This document shows, in pieces, positions 20,290 to 30,783 of a stretch of DNA of 64,000 bases (position 1 is its first letter; every line of letters begins with the position of its first letter). This DNA is from Stentor coeruleus (lineage: Eukaryota; Ciliophora; Heterotrichea; Heterotrichida; Stentoridae). The DNA lies in NCBI GenBank assembly GCA_001970955.1, contig MPUH01000133.1:33984-97983 (forward strand), given 5' to 3'. Made by a program: the position numbers and the translations under genes. Under the pieces are notes generated by a model. The model was not told the origin of the DNA. It ran no database searches and was given only the letters and a program-made list of their open reading frames with translations.

Positions 20290-21018
20290 TTATAATTCAT
20301 TTGACTTCTCAACACCCTCATCCCTAACTTCCTCAACTTGCTCCTGGTCAACAGGTTTTATTGTTTTCCTATTTTTCTCTCTTTGACTTTTATACTCCAA
20401 ATACTTCTCATGCATTTTTTCCACAACAACTTCTAACTTCTCAAGCTTTTCATCATTTAATTCTCTATTAAAATCAGAATTCACATAATAAACAACTTTT
20501 CCTTCTTGAGTAATCTTCCTAACATTAAAATATGGACTCATACTAAAAGCAAAATCTTTACTATTTTCAATACTACTCTGATACATACATATAAACAATA
20601 TTATAAACACAGGGATAAATTGTAATAGCATAAATTTTGTCAAATAACTTTTGTATATTGGCTGTTGAGAACTTGTTAGTACTGTTTGTGAATCTTTAAA
20701 AACATCAGCGAAGACTTTTTCAGCGAAATTTTCATCGAATTTTTGATGGAAAGTTGAGTCTGGTACTGGTTCACTACCAGCTTGATCATAAATGTTCCTT
20801 AGATCTTCAGAGTTTAGGCAGACAAATGCTTTGCTAAGTTTTTGAAAAGCTTCTTGAGCCTGTGGGGATTTATTTTTATCTGGGTGGACTTTAAGTGCGA
20901 TGACTTTGTAGGATTTTTTTATTTGTTCAAATGTGCAGTTGGGCTGAAGGTTGAGGATTTTGTAGTAATTGTCTTTTGAAAGAATTTCTTGGCAGATTAA
21001 ATCTTGTGCTAAGGCCAT
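20290..21018 (-). CDS. Membrane-anchored J-domain protein, DNAJB12/14-like (242 aa)
   Basis: Residues about 17-80 form a J domain with helix II, the HPD motif at 45-47 that stimulates Hsp70 ATPase, and the closing DLRNIYDQAG. A single hydrophobic helix lies at about 128-147 (LLQFIPVFIILFICMY). It is followed by FSMSPYFNVRKITQEGKVVYYV, the beginning of the DUF1977-type tail of DNAJB12/DNAJB14, ER-membrane J-proteins that recruit Hsp70 in quality control. The Gly/Phe linker is short, and the protein is shorter than the human proteins (about 370-400 residues), ending in a charged coiled tail. Location in the ER membrane is inferred from the family. Confidence 0.85.
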   Translation of the reverse strand: MALAQDLICQEILSKDNYYKILNLQPNCTFEQIKKSYKVIALKVHPDKNKSPQAQEAFQKLSKAFVCLNSEDLRNIYDQAGSEPVPDSTFHQKFDENFAEKVFADVFKDSQTVLTSSQQPIYKSYLTKFMLLQFIPVFIILFICMYQSSIENSKDFAFSMSPYFNVRKITQEGKVVYYVNSDFNRELNDEKLEKLEVVVEKMHEKYLEYKSQREKNRKTIKPVDQEQVEEVRDEGVEKSNEL

Positions 21019-21306
21019 TTTATGTAGTTATATTGATGAAAAATCTAAGTTATAATGATTAGCTAAGATTATATTTTGGGTGTTATTATAAATAAAAAAA
21101 ATATTATTAGTAGATTAGCTTATAATATGGAAATTATATGAATATGCTTATTTTTTATCATAAGAAAATAGTATTCCCTTATTCTTACATCAAAACCTAT
21201 ACCTATTTTGAATCAATACACAAAATTTCACACCCAAAAACTTCATAAAACTCTTACTTGAAATCAGATTATAAAACTGAAAATTTTCAGCCTATCAGCA
21301 TAATAA

Positions 21307-23895
21307 TTATCTACTTTTTAACTTCATCAAAGTATAAATTCCTTGCCCATTGACCAATACTTCCATCGCAGCCTTAAAGCATTTTTCCACTTCATCCTGT
21401 TCATGTAATCCTAACTCATTACCAATTTCTTCCCCAGTAAAAGGGTGTAAAGTAACAAATTTACACGTTAAATGCTTTCTAGTTTTCCCTGTGCAAATAT
21501 CAGAAACATTTTCACAATTAACAGCAAAATGTAAAAACATCATATAAATTAATTGTCCTAATGTACAACAATTAGCACTTGGCATATTAAAATCAGTATC
21601 AAACCAAACATCAGCGCCATTAACTATTTTTTGCTTATGCTCTTTAGCTTGAAGACTTGTAATAACAGGAGGTTCAGTATTTTGTAAATAAGAAATTGTT
21701 AACAAAGACCATTGAAAACCAGAAATACACATAAGCCCATTTTCTTTAGCCCAAAATTTTATAAACATTATCAACTCGTTTATTCTTGTATCGACCAAAC
21801 AGTACTTTTTTATAAGCGCTGAAACTTCAGATGCAAATTTTATGTTAGTATATATATGAAAAGTATAATCTGAGTCCATTTTGTGTGAAAAAAATCCTAA
21901 TTGGCTTTTTTTAGCTGACGGAAATGCTTTTTCAATCAGATTTTCATACTGGCCTGATTTTTCTGTTATTAATATATCGATTGGGGTATTTTTTAAGCAG
22001 GTTCCCATACTTGCACTTCCTATAACTTTTGTTGTGCATGTGTTGGAAATTATTGAAAGGGTTGATTTGATTTTTTGCATATCTTGTTGGATTAACGTTA
22101 AAATCCCTGCATCTAAAGAGTTGTTTCTTATTATTGATAAAGCATCTTGGGATAGATGACATAATGCTTGGGATAAAGATGATATTTCTTGGAAAACTTC
22201 TGGATTGGTTTTTAATGCACGCTTTTGTTCTCGGTCACCTCCTTTGAAATTCTCAATGAATTTGTCTTGTTTTTTTAGTTCTTCTTTGAATTGCTTTTTT
22301 GCTTCTTTCTGGTGGCTGACTTTTTCTTTGTTTTTACGTACGTTGCCTTTGACTGATTTGATTTTATCACGTAATGCAGCTATATGATATTGGTCTAATT
22401 GAGGAAGTTTATCAAAGATTTTAAGCATGGTTTTCCAGAAAATACATTTTCTTTCGTTTGGCTTGCCTGCTGACATTGCCACGTCGATTTTTTCGAAGAG
22501 TTTGCTTGGTTGATTTTCATAGTTTATTGATTGGAAACTCTCGTAAAACTCTCCGATTTCTATTCTCTGGCCGTGATCGAATAGATACTGTGCTTCTTCT
22601 AAAAGATTTGTGATTTGGGTATCCACAGGGATTTTTTTCTCTTCGATAGGCATTTTTGAAGAAGTGTTCCGAGTTTCAGGCTTAGATTCTGGGATTAAAA
22701 CTTTTTGATAGGACTGAGGGTTAGGGTTCTTATTACTTTTGTCGTAATTTTGTTTGTTTTTGTTACCTTCTAACTGCTTTTTTTCTTCTTTTTCATGATT
22801 TTCAAGCTTTTTCTCTTCATTTGTAAACTTAATTTCGGTATTTTCATGCTTTTTCTCTTCTTTTGTAAACTTAATTTCGGTATTCTCATACTTTTCCCCT
22901 TCTTTTCCTAGATTTCTATCTTTATTTTTGATGTTTTTCTTATCATTATATTTTTTCTCTTCATTCCCACACTTTTTCTCTTTCTGCCCAAGCATTTCAC
23001 CTTCTTTTTTTTTCCCTTTAGCCCCTTCGCCACCTTTCTCAATAATTTTTCCTCCATCATTTCTCCCAACTTCCATATTTCCCCAATTCATATTCCCTTC
23101 AATAATCCTAACAAGTTCTTCATCTGATTTAAAATTAAGCCTTTCACAGCATTCATAATAAGCATTAGCAACTTTTTCTTTAAATTCCTGATCAATATAC
23201 TCAGGTTTTTCTCTCAAATAATAAAAAATTGCTTTAGCATGTAATACTTCAGCTTTAGTTTCCAATAGAAATACTATAGCATTAAGAGTAAACTTATGAA
23301 GAAGATTATTTTTCTCAGAATCTAATCTATCACATAAAACTCTTAATGTTTCACATGCTTTTGTTATATCTTCATCATCAACAATATTTATAAGCTCATC
23401 AATTTCTGATAAGTTTAATAAATTTTTAAATGTGTTAGGGAAAACCTCAGGATAAACTAAACTAAATCTAAGGACTTTTATAACTTCACATTTATTTGAA
23501 TAAAGTTTTACTGTTGATGTATAACATTTACCAGCTTCAGTTTTTATGATGTTTTTGATTTCTGTTGATGAATCATTAGTAAAAGTTATGATTTTACCTA
23601 TTTTGTCTAAACTTTCAAGTAGGTAGTTTAGTAAATAAATTGGGTTCTTTTTGTTTACTGAATGAATTGTGTTTTTCAACTCATAAAGGTATTTTATAGA
23701 TAATAAGTCTTTGTTATCGTTTATGTTGATGATCATTTTCCATAAGACATTCAAAAATGTAAGCTCAGAATTCGATTTTGTGGCTTTCATACCGATTATG
23801 AGTCCTACAGTAAATTTATTGTATTCTTCTAGGGAGTTTAGATATTCTAATAAGCCTTGATTTCCTTTACAAAAGCTTTGTGCTATTAACTCCAT
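21307..23895 (-). CDS. Cid1/TUTase-type nucleotidyltransferase, probably inactive (862 aa)
   Basis: The N-terminal 270 residues are helical, perhaps HEAT or MIF4G-like. Residues about 275-410 are a charged low-complexity stretch with a 14-residue repeat. The C-terminal third is a Cid1-type terminal nucleotidyltransferase: a GSASMGTCLKN loop (626-636), a central helix DTRINELIMFIKFWAKENGL and a PAP-associated domain to the end. Active enzymes read GS...SDxDL and later a third Asp (xDIxFNN). Here the first Asp is Pro638 (TPID), the second is kept (Asp640) and the third is Asn684 (TNIKFAS). With two of three metal ligands gone, RNA tailing is unlikely; binding or scaffolding is more likely. The low-complexity region may extend by slippage. 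Confidence 0.75.
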   Translation of the reverse strand: MELIAQSFCKGNQGLLEYLNSLEEYNKFTVGLIIGMKATKSNSELTFLNVLWKMIININDNKDLLSIKYLYELKNTIHSVNKKNPIYLLNYLLESLDKIGKIITFTNDSSTEIKNIIKTEAGKCYTSTVKLYSNKCEVIKVLRFSLVYPEVFPNTFKNLLNLSEIDELINIVDDEDITKACETLRVLCDRLDSEKNNLLHKFTLNAIVFLLETKAEVLHAKAIFYYLREKPEYIDQEFKEKVANAYYECCERLNFKSDEELVRIIEGNMNWGNMEVGRNDGGKIIEKGGEGAKGKKKEGEMLGQKEKKCGNEEKKYNDKKNIKNKDRNLGKEGEKYENTEIKFTKEEKKHENTEIKFTNEEKKLENHEKEEKKQLEGNKNKQNYDKSNKNPNPQSYQKVLIPESKPETRNTSSKMPIEEKKIPVDTQITNLLEEAQYLFDHGQRIEIGEFYESFQSINYENQPSKLFEKIDVAMSAGKPNERKCIFWKTMLKIFDKLPQLDQYHIAALRDKIKSVKGNVRKNKEKVSHQKEAKKQFKEELKKQDKFIENFKGGDREQKRALKTNPEVFQEISSLSQALCHLSQDALSIIRNNSLDAGILTLIQQDMQKIKSTLSIISNTCTTKVIGSASMGTCLKNTPIDILITEKSGQYENLIEKAFPSAKKSQLGFFSHKMDSDYTFHIYTNIKFASEVSALIKKYCLVDTRINELIMFIKFWAKENGLMCISGFQWSLLTISYLQNTEPPVITSLQAKEHKQKIVNGADVWFDTDFNMPSANCCTLGQLIYMMFLHFAVNCENVSDICTGKTRKHLTCKFVTLHPFTGEEIGNELGLHEQDEVEKCFKAAMEVLVNGQGIYTLMKLKSR
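22807..22890. repeat. 42-bp tandem repeat in the nucleotidyltransferase gene
   Basis: Two near-identical 42-bp units (22807-22848 and 22849-22890) encode the 14-residue unit HENTEIKFTNEEKK and a close variant, with partial copies on both sides. Because 42 is a multiple of three, copy number can change without breaking the frame. Confidence 0.8.
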
Positions 23896-24315
23896 TATTA
23901 GATTGTAAAAGAAGAGAATAGTATTGATATTATTTTATTTTAGATTATGGTTTATTATGGGATAAAAGATAGGTGATAGGTTTTGAAGAGGTAAGGATGA
24001 TAAGATGAGAATTTTTTATAGGTAATATGATTTATATGATGTTAATTCATATTTATGAAGAGTATATTAAGTATATGATACTATGGAATTAAAATTTAAT
24101 AATAAGATTAGAATACTTTTATATTCTTAATGTAAATCTATATCTAAATAATTAAATTATTATATAAACTGTTATTAAATTTGTAACTCGAAACTTATAT
24201 ACAAAGCTTTAGTAATCTTACAGCAAAACTTATATTTCGATAGCTGTTCTTTCTTTTTACATAGAATATATGCATGTTCTTAAAAATAAGGTTGTTTATT
24301 ATTAAGTGGTAATAA
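23896..24315. other. Divergent intergenic (nucleotidyltransferase / 7TM gene)
   Basis: No gene is seen. The left part is G-rich on the plus strand, as expected upstream of a minus-strand gene. The start of the 7TM gene is in AATAAATG. Confidence 0.5.
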
Positions 24316-25230
24316 ATGTCCGTGACTGATGATCAGAGAAAAATGATTTATACATTGAATTCAGTGGTTTCAGGGGTCAGCTTATCTGGGTGCTGTTTCA
24401 TTCTCTTAATGTTTGTGAGTTTTAAAGACCTTCGAAGTTCTGGTTTCAAACTGATCCTTGTTTTAGGGATCATAGATATTTTGAATTGCATTTGCTTTAT
24501 GATCCCTACATATAATTCAAGTAATGGGGACCTGGAATGTCAAGTTCAAGCAGCACTTTTGAATTTTTCCTCAATCTCTGGCATTCTTTGGACAACAATA
24601 ATAGCATGGAGTTTAAAACGTGTAATAGTTGGAACAAATACTTCAATTCATGGCTTTATAAACAAATCTATAATAGGAACATTCATACTCAGTATTGGTT
24701 TTACATTAATTCCATGGCTATTAAATTACTATGGAACAACAGCAGGTTGGTGTTGGATAAAATTATCAAAAAAAAACTTAGATGGCATATTTTTAAGAAC
24801 TTTTCTTTTCTTTGTCCCTTTGGTTCTTTCTATTGCAGTTAACTTTTACTTTTATATGAAAATAAAGAAAGCTTTAAAATCAATGATAGTGAATTATGAA
24901 CAAAAAGCTATCAATAAACAGTTATGTAAAAAACTTACCCTTTATCCACTTATACTTATTATATGCTATTTTCCTTATGTAATAAAACAGATTATTGAAT
25001 TGACAAGTATTAATCAGGAATATTATGAATATAGTTTTACTATTGCTATTGGGATACTAAGGTCTGGACATGGGCTTTTAAATTGTTTTATATATGGGTT
25101 CACAGGGAAAGTTAGAGAAAAAATTAAAAATGTGTTGAGGAATTTTAAGATATTAAAAGGAGAAGCGTCTAAAATATCGTTAGAAACTCTTCATTCTTTA
25201 TCTTCTGTAGATGAGGTGAATAGTAACTAA
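24316..25230 (+). CDS. cAMP-receptor-like seven-helix GPCR (304 aa)
   Basis: Seven hydrophobic helices are visible between about residues 11 and 265. A short extracellular N-terminus precedes them and a 40-residue Ser/Lys-rich cytoplasmic tail follows. The pattern FKDLRSSGFKLILVLGIIDIL in loop 1/helix 2, the SISGILWTTIIAWSLKR block of helix 3 and the helix 7 run GHGLLNCFIYGFTGKVR match the Dictyostelium cAMP receptor/Crl and GCR1-like class E family. Cys residues before helix 3 (ECQVQ) and in loop 2 (GWCWIK) could form the usual disulphide. It should sit in the plasma or ciliary membrane and couple to a G protein; the ligand is unknown. The tail has several Ser/Thr for kinase desensitisation. 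Confidence 0.8.
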   Translation: MSVTDDQRKMIYTLNSVVSGVSLSGCCFILLMFVSFKDLRSSGFKLILVLGIIDILNCICFMIPTYNSSNGDLECQVQAALLNFSSISGILWTTIIAWSLKRVIVGTNTSIHGFINKSIIGTFILSIGFTLIPWLLNYYGTTAGWCWIKLSKKNLDGIFLRTFLFFVPLVLSIAVNFYFYMKIKKALKSMIVNYEQKAINKQLCKKLTLYPLILIICYFPYVIKQIIELTSINQEYYEYSFTIAIGILRSGHGLLNCFIYGFTGKVREKIKNVLRNFKILKGEASKISLETLHSLSSVDEVNSN

Positions 25231-26220
25231 AATCATAATTTAATTTATTTGTCCTTTTAGATGATAATGATAGATTTTTTTAATTTTAGGAATTAAGATA
25301 GGATTTTATTATGAATTGTTTAGAGAGTTATGATTTTAATTAGGAAAAAATATTTGGAATATAAGTTTGTGATAGACTAAGGTATATATTTATAAGAAAG
25401 AGGTTTTAAGGTTTGGAAAATTAAGAGGAGTATATTATAGGATGATTAGTTTAGTAATTTATTTTTGACAAGTTTTGAAAGATTGGGTATTTTTGTAAAT
25501 GAAATCGAAATTATTATTAGATTATAAGGTAAATCAATGCTAATAGGTTTAAATAAAGACATTTTGGTTTTCTTAATGCTTAGTATATAATTTTTGTTTT
25601 TATGTATAGGACTATTTTAAGATTTTTTTCATATGCATTTACTATTCAGGATGTTATCTTATAATCATCAGAATGAACTCTTATAAAATTTCATTTTTAA
25701 AAAATTACATGGGTTATTTACTCATCATCTCTATCATTAAAACAAATAGTTTAATTATCTTTACTCTATGATAATCAACTATAATTCATAAGAACTATCT
25801 TAAGTTAGTTCAAAAATATGAAATACATATTTCTAACCTCAATATCCACAGCTTCATTATGCTATTTTTCTAATCCTATCCAAAAAAAAGAATGCATATT
25901 TAACTTTTCCTATACTAAAATCAAAAAAAAAAAAACATGATTCTACTTTAACACTCAGATTTCCATCAAAACTAAATTTTCCCTATACAAAAATCACTAT
26001 TTTCTAAGTAAATTCATCTTAATTACAAACAATTCCTCAATAATAATTCTTACACTTTTCATATACTTCTTTTCATAATCCGAATAATCCCAAATCTTAA
26101 CACATCATTTTTTTTAAACTTCATCGTACCCTAAAACTCATATTTCAAAACCCAAATCAAAGTTTTTCATATTTAAATAAGACTAAGCCATATGTAGGAT
26201 TTTTATTAACCTAATATTTA
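25231..26220. other. Intergenic, about 1 kb, without recognisable gene
   Basis: The first 220 bp are G-rich (7TM gene trailer). From about 25830 the plus strand is C-rich and G-poor up to the LRR gene. No RNA gene or repeat was recognised. Confidence 0.5.
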
Positions 26221-26994
26221 ATGGGTGCAGGTTGTTGCATGAAGATGGAATCAAAAAAGCCTGTCATGATTGTAAAAGCTAAGGAAGAAAAAGAAAGAGC
26301 TTTTGCAGACTTCCAGCTATACTATAAAACCAATAAGGGATTTATGCATCAGAAAATCAAACCGATATTCAAACAGATATGTAAAACAGGTAAATATGAT
26401 TCTGATATAATAAACCTGAATTTTGTGAACTTTCAAAAAGCTCGTGCTGAGTTCTTATTACAACTCATCCCTTATTTCCACAATATAAAAATTCTAAAAT
26501 TATGGAAATCTAGTCTTGGAAGCGAAGGAATAAAAACTATTGCTTATGACCTTGGATCTTTAGAATCCTTAGAAGTTCTTTCATTAGAAGATAACTCCCT
26601 AGGACCTGATGGGTCGATGCATTTAGCGGGAGCATTAGAAAAACTCAAAAAACTACGAGAGCTTTGGTTGCATATTAATGATATTGGGATGATAGGAGCA
26701 GCGTGTATTGCTGATGCTCTTGGAGGATTGAAAGATTTAGAAAGATTAGGATTAGATGAAAATCAGATGGAAAATAAGGGAGCGTTAAAAATTGTTACAT
26801 GTGTTAAAGAGCTGAAAAACTTGAAGATGCTTGGACTTGGGTATAACATGATAACTGAAGATGCTTGTTTGAATATTGTTTCTATGCTTGGGATGCTACC
26901 TCTTGAGAAACTTATACTTTCGGGGAATGCAATTAATGAAGATTCTCATTCGAGTATGATAACTTTATTACCAAGGACTTTAATTATATTTTAA
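26221..26994 (+). CDS. Leucine-rich (RNI-like) protein with acylation signal (257 aa)
   Basis: The N-terminus MGAGCC has Gly2 followed by Cys5 and Cys6, the arrangement for N-myristoylation plus palmitoylation, so membrane attachment is likely. From about residue 65 come ribonuclease-inhibitor-type leucine-rich repeats of about 28 residues with an LEVLSLEDNSLGPDG-type core (for example LRELWLHINDIGMIG, LERLGLDENQMENKG, LKMLGLGYNMITEDA). Five to six units are visible up to LEKLILSGNAINED. Such repeats bind proteins; no enzyme domain is present. It may be a membrane-bound adaptor, but the partner is unknown. Codons and start fit a normal gene. Confidence 0.75.
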   Translation: MGAGCCMKMESKKPVMIVKAKEEKERAFADFQLYYKTNKGFMHQKIKPIFKQICKTGKYDSDIINLNFVNFQKARAEFLLQLIPYFHNIKILKLWKSSLGSEGIKTIAYDLGSLESLEVLSLEDNSLGPDGSMHLAGALEKLKKLRELWLHINDIGMIGAACIADALGGLKDLERLGLDENQMENKGALKIVTCVKELKNLKMLGLGYNMITEDACLNIVSMLGMLPLEKLILSGNAINEDSHSSMITLLPRTLIIF

Positions 26995-28070
26995 AACACA
27001 TAATAATAATGTATTATAAGCTATAATGATTTTTAGGGAAAGGCTTTGGAGGATTGTGCGAATTTTTTGCTGATCGTGGGCTTTTTTATGAAAAAATTGT
27101 ATTATTATCGAATGAATTATCTTTGAAAACTTTAAGGTTAAATACTGGAATCGAAACTTTTAAAATAAGCTAAATTTCTGTTTTTTTTATAATAAAACTT
27201 TTATCTGTGGTTCATGATAATAAACAAGATGTTAGGAATTTGGAATTTTTGCAGCTACAAAATTACTTATTATAAATTTCGATATCATTAAATTTAAGGG
27301 AGTCTAAACTATCACCGATAATGTCTCATGATTTAGAATTGAAAAATACTTATTGAATATTTGACTCATAATTCAACTACTAAAAATTATCAAGTAAGCT
27401 TATTATTATAACTGAAGATGCAATAATCGTAACTAAAATTGTCATACTATCTTTAAATAGTCTTAAAAATAATAATGAATACTTTTTACCTTAAAAAAAT
27501 ACTGAAATACTATATTATTCATTCATAATGACTACTACTAAATATTAAATAAAACAGTGAATACTTTTGCTATTTATATTTTCTTACCCCAAAAGGCAAA
27601 AAAATAATCATTTACACCAAAAGGTGCAGCATTTAAAAAAGATTAGACAATATCTCTGGTAAATTATAAATTTTTATAAGACAAAACTAAAATTTCATGA
27701 CCCATCATAAAAATCGTCATAGTTCTAGAACTTTCTCCAACTATCACTCTGGACTTTAACAAATAAACACGTGTTTCATAATAAAATGGAACATAAATAC
27801 TATAAAACTATCAAACATTATTAGAAAAGCAATATTTTTATAATCATACCTTTATAAAAACCTTCCTTTCCTTCATAAATCAATCTCTCCTCTCCTTTCT
27901 ACAACTCTTACCCTTAAATATTCCAAAAATCTAATTTCTGATATAAAAATGCTAAATCTAACCCAAAAAAAAACACAAAGCATTCTTCTCCCAAACTTCA
28001 AATCAAGTATCCTTCCATTATACCTACAATTAAAAATCTCTTAAACATAAAAATTGTAAAGATATATATC
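26995..28070. other. Intergenic between convergent genes, about 1.1 kb
   Basis: G-rich after the LRR stop, then C-rich from about 27600 to 28060. A 32-codon frame at 27949 has the ATAAAAATG start context but no other support. No RNA gene was recognised. Confidence 0.5.
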
Positions 28071-28490
28071 TTAAGGCAAAAGATTCGTCAAGCGTTTTTC
28101 ATTTTCTACCGAAATCTCAAGCATGGACTTTAATATTTTGTTACTCGCTAAAGCTAGTTTTAAATTTTCTGTAGCCTTTTGTATTGATTTTTTGATCTGT
28201 TCTTGCTTCATCTCAATCTCATCTAATATTCTATGCAACGCTGAAGCCAAAGAATTCCTTGGTGCTGTGATTATTAGGCTTTTTTTCATCACAATAGTCT
28301 CGAAGCCGTTTATTTCTAAAAATTTCAACAGATGCTTTAAAGAGAGTCTGTAAGGTAGAAAACCTTTGATAAACTTTATTGGGGTGATTTTTATATATGA
28401 AGCATATCTTTCTATATGCTTTTCTTCACTTGTTAGAAGCTTCATTAGGATGCTTATAGTCGCTCTGTTTGGTAGCTTTAAGTACTTCAT
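28071..28490 (-). CDS. Small helical protein of unknown function (139 aa)
   Basis: I do not recognise this protein. Residues 1-85 are basic with a possible small alpha/beta fold (the FIKGFLPYRLSLKHLLKFLEINGFE part); residues 86-139 are a helix with heptad-like Leu, Ile and Lys spacing, probably a coiled coil. It has ATG, no Trp and no membrane segment. The region right of it (28500-29560) has the G-rich plus-strand composition expected of a minus-strand leader. This supports a real gene of that orientation. Confidence is moderate because of the size. Confidence 0.5.
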   Translation of the reverse strand: MKYLKLPNRATISILMKLLTSEEKHIERYASYIKITPIKFIKGFLPYRLSLKHLLKFLEINGFETIVMKKSLIITAPRNSLASALHRILDEIEMKQEQIKKSIQKATENLKLALASNKILKSMLEISVENEKRLTNLLP

Positions 28491-29896
28491 GAAATTATTC
28501 TAGAATAATTATTATGAATATTTCGAATGCTTCAAAGAAATGGCTTTGTTGTTGTAATTTTGATTGAAATTTAGATGCATTTGACAAAGTTGTTTTGATT
28601 AAATGGTTTTTTGTTGGATTTGAGGCTATGTTAATGCTTAAAGTGGAAGGATTGAGAAAGTTAAATTTAAAGGGATGAGAGGAAGCTAAAAAGAATGTTT
28701 GAAAGATTGGAGGAAATTTTGAATAAGAAAGGAAATTGCAAGCTTAATGATTAATAGCAGGTAAGGGGGGATATTAGGCTATGTTAGGGATTATAAAAAC
28801 GAAATAGCTTTAGAGTAGATTTTAGTAGATGGAAAATGGTTTGGGTAATGTGATTTGATAATGTGATATATGATAGACTGAGCATTTTAATTTAGTTGAG
28901 AGAATTTTATGAGAGATTTTGCATGGATTTTCAGGTTTAGTTTGTGATGAGTAGTTATTTAAGAATAAAGATAGTGTTAAAGATTTAGATTTATTAAGAA
29001 AAAATTAAAGAATTGTGATGAGAATGTAATTTGAAAAGAGTTTGTGCTAAAGGTGTGAGATTGTTCTAGGCTTCTAAAGATATTAGAATAAAAATTATCT
29101 TAGGCATTGTAAAATTCAATATGGCTTTTTTAGTAGGTAGTTAGATATGATAATAAATTCAATGAAAAACTAATAAGATATTTACTTGTGCTAAAAATAT
29201 TAGCAAGTCTATTTCATGATAAATTAAGTTACAAAACTTCATGAGTTTTCAATATAAAAACTAATAAAACAATATATAGTAAAAACTAAAAGAGCAAGTT
29301 AAAACTAGAGATTTTTAGATGGGTTTATAAAGTAAAGGATTTCAAGAAAAATTATAAAAATTTCTTTGGTTAATATGATTGGAAATTAGAAATTATTCAT
29401 CTATTTTTTGGGAAATTTAAAGAATATTTTAAACAATGAGTTTATTATTATTGCACAGTTAAAATTTGATGATTATTCATGGCTTATTGACGTAAAAAGT
29501 GATACTTTTATTATCATATTGGTAAGGTAAAATGGTAGAAATAGGTAGGGAATATGCCCTTTGATTTTATTTAATCCTAAGGTTACCCTATGATACAATT
29601 TTTTTTTTTGCATAGCCTTAAGTAGCATAATCTCATTAAATTCCAGCTAAAAATATTCTTCACTAAAAACAACTTCTTTTCTCCATACGCCCCTAAAACT
29701 TAAATTCCAATCAAACTACATAACTTATTTCACTCAAAAACATATTTTCTACCAAGCCCATCATCTAGTATCTTCTCATTCTTTTATTACTATCAAAGTT
29801 CTTTATACTATAAAAACTCAATCATATAAAAGCCCCCTACATTTCTAAACTAATATCTCTGCCAAAATTTGAACTTTAAATTTGTCCGCCATAAAA
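28491..29896. other. Divergent intergenic, about 1.4 kb
   Basis: G-rich on the plus strand to about 29560, then C-rich and G-poor from about 29640 to the H2B start, so the skew changes sign between two divergent genes. No coding frame or RNA gene was recognised. Confidence 0.5.
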
Positions 29897-30331
29897 ATGA
29901 AGGTTAAACAAGGAGAAAAAGGTAAAAAAAAACCTGTTAAAGAGCCAAGTCCAGTTGAATCTGAAGAAGAAGAAGAAGATGAAGATGCTTATAAAGTTGA
30001 AGAAGCAGGAATAAAAAAACCAAAGACAGAAAAGGCTACAACATTTTCTAGTTATATAAGTAAAGTGAAAAAACAAGTTCATCCTGGTCTTAAAATATCA
30101 AAAAGTACTGTTAAGATTATGGACTCGTTTATTGAAGACTTTTTTACTAGGCTTTGTACTGAGTCAAGCAATTTGATGATGAGTATTGGGAATAAATCTT
30201 TAAGAGCTGAAGATGTTCTTAGGGCAATTACTTTGATTCTACCTGGGGAGATAGGGAATTATGCGGTTAAAGAGGCTAATAAAGCAATCTCAGCTTATGA
30301 AATGGATAAAGAAGGGAAGAAGAATGCTTAA
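29897..30331 (+). CDS. Divergent histone H2B variant with acidic N-terminal segment (144 aa)
   Basis: Residues about 47-140 are an H2B histone fold: FSSYISKVKKQVHPGLKISK matches the H2B YxxYIxKVLKQVHP helix, MDSFIEDFFTRL the alpha2 helix, and LRAEDVLRAITLILPGEIGNYAVKEANKAI the alpha3/alphaC part (canonical TSREIQTAVRLLLPGEL). It should pair with H2A in nucleosomes. The N-tail is unusual: after a Lys-rich start comes ESEEEEEDED at 21-30, where canonical H2B tails are only basic. Compared with the well-conserved canonical H2B of ciliates, the fold is also diverged, so this is more likely a specialised variant than bulk H2B. I chose ATG 29897 (ATAAAAATG); no ATG lies upstream in frame. Confidence 0.85.
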   Translation: MKVKQGEKGKKKPVKEPSPVESEEEEEDEDAYKVEEAGIKKPKTEKATTFSSYISKVKKQVHPGLKISKSTVKIMDSFIEDFFTRLCTESSNLMMSIGNKSLRAEDVLRAITLILPGEIGNYAVKEANKAISAYEMDKEGKKNA

Positions 30332-30783
30332 TATTTTAATTAGTTTGGTTAGGCGTGTTGAGCTTTGGATTAGTTTAATTAAAAGTTGTCATGGTTTCAG
30401 AATAATTTAGACTTAGAAATCTTTTAATTAATACAAAATATGATATTTGTATGATGAGTTTAATAACATATACTATCTTATATTAGTTTCCTAATATTTA
30501 TTACCTTTTTATATTACTTGTATCTTAAAGCTTTTTAAGCATATTTTCTAAAATACTTTATTATTTAAATCTTAATATATTTTGTTTTTTTGGTCTAAAT
30601 TAGTCTAAAAAAAGATTTTTCATTCTTATTCCCAGCATTAAAATTAATCCTCAAGTCCCCAACTATAATTTCCCTTAATTTTATCATATCCTTCAATCCT
30701 AATCACAATATCCTAAAAGCATTATCTCAATACATCATTTCTAATCATAATTAAACCTAACACCAAAGAATAATCTTAATTAC
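30332..30783. other. Intergenic between convergent genes
   Basis: No gene is seen. The composition is AT-rich, with C-rich sequence from about 30610 to 30780, the trailer side of the minus-strand importin gene. Confidence 0.5.

Noticed and set aside
27949-28047. 32-codon frame with ATAAAAATG start
   Set aside because: Too short, and the C-rich strand is explained as the trailer of the minus-strand gene at 28071.
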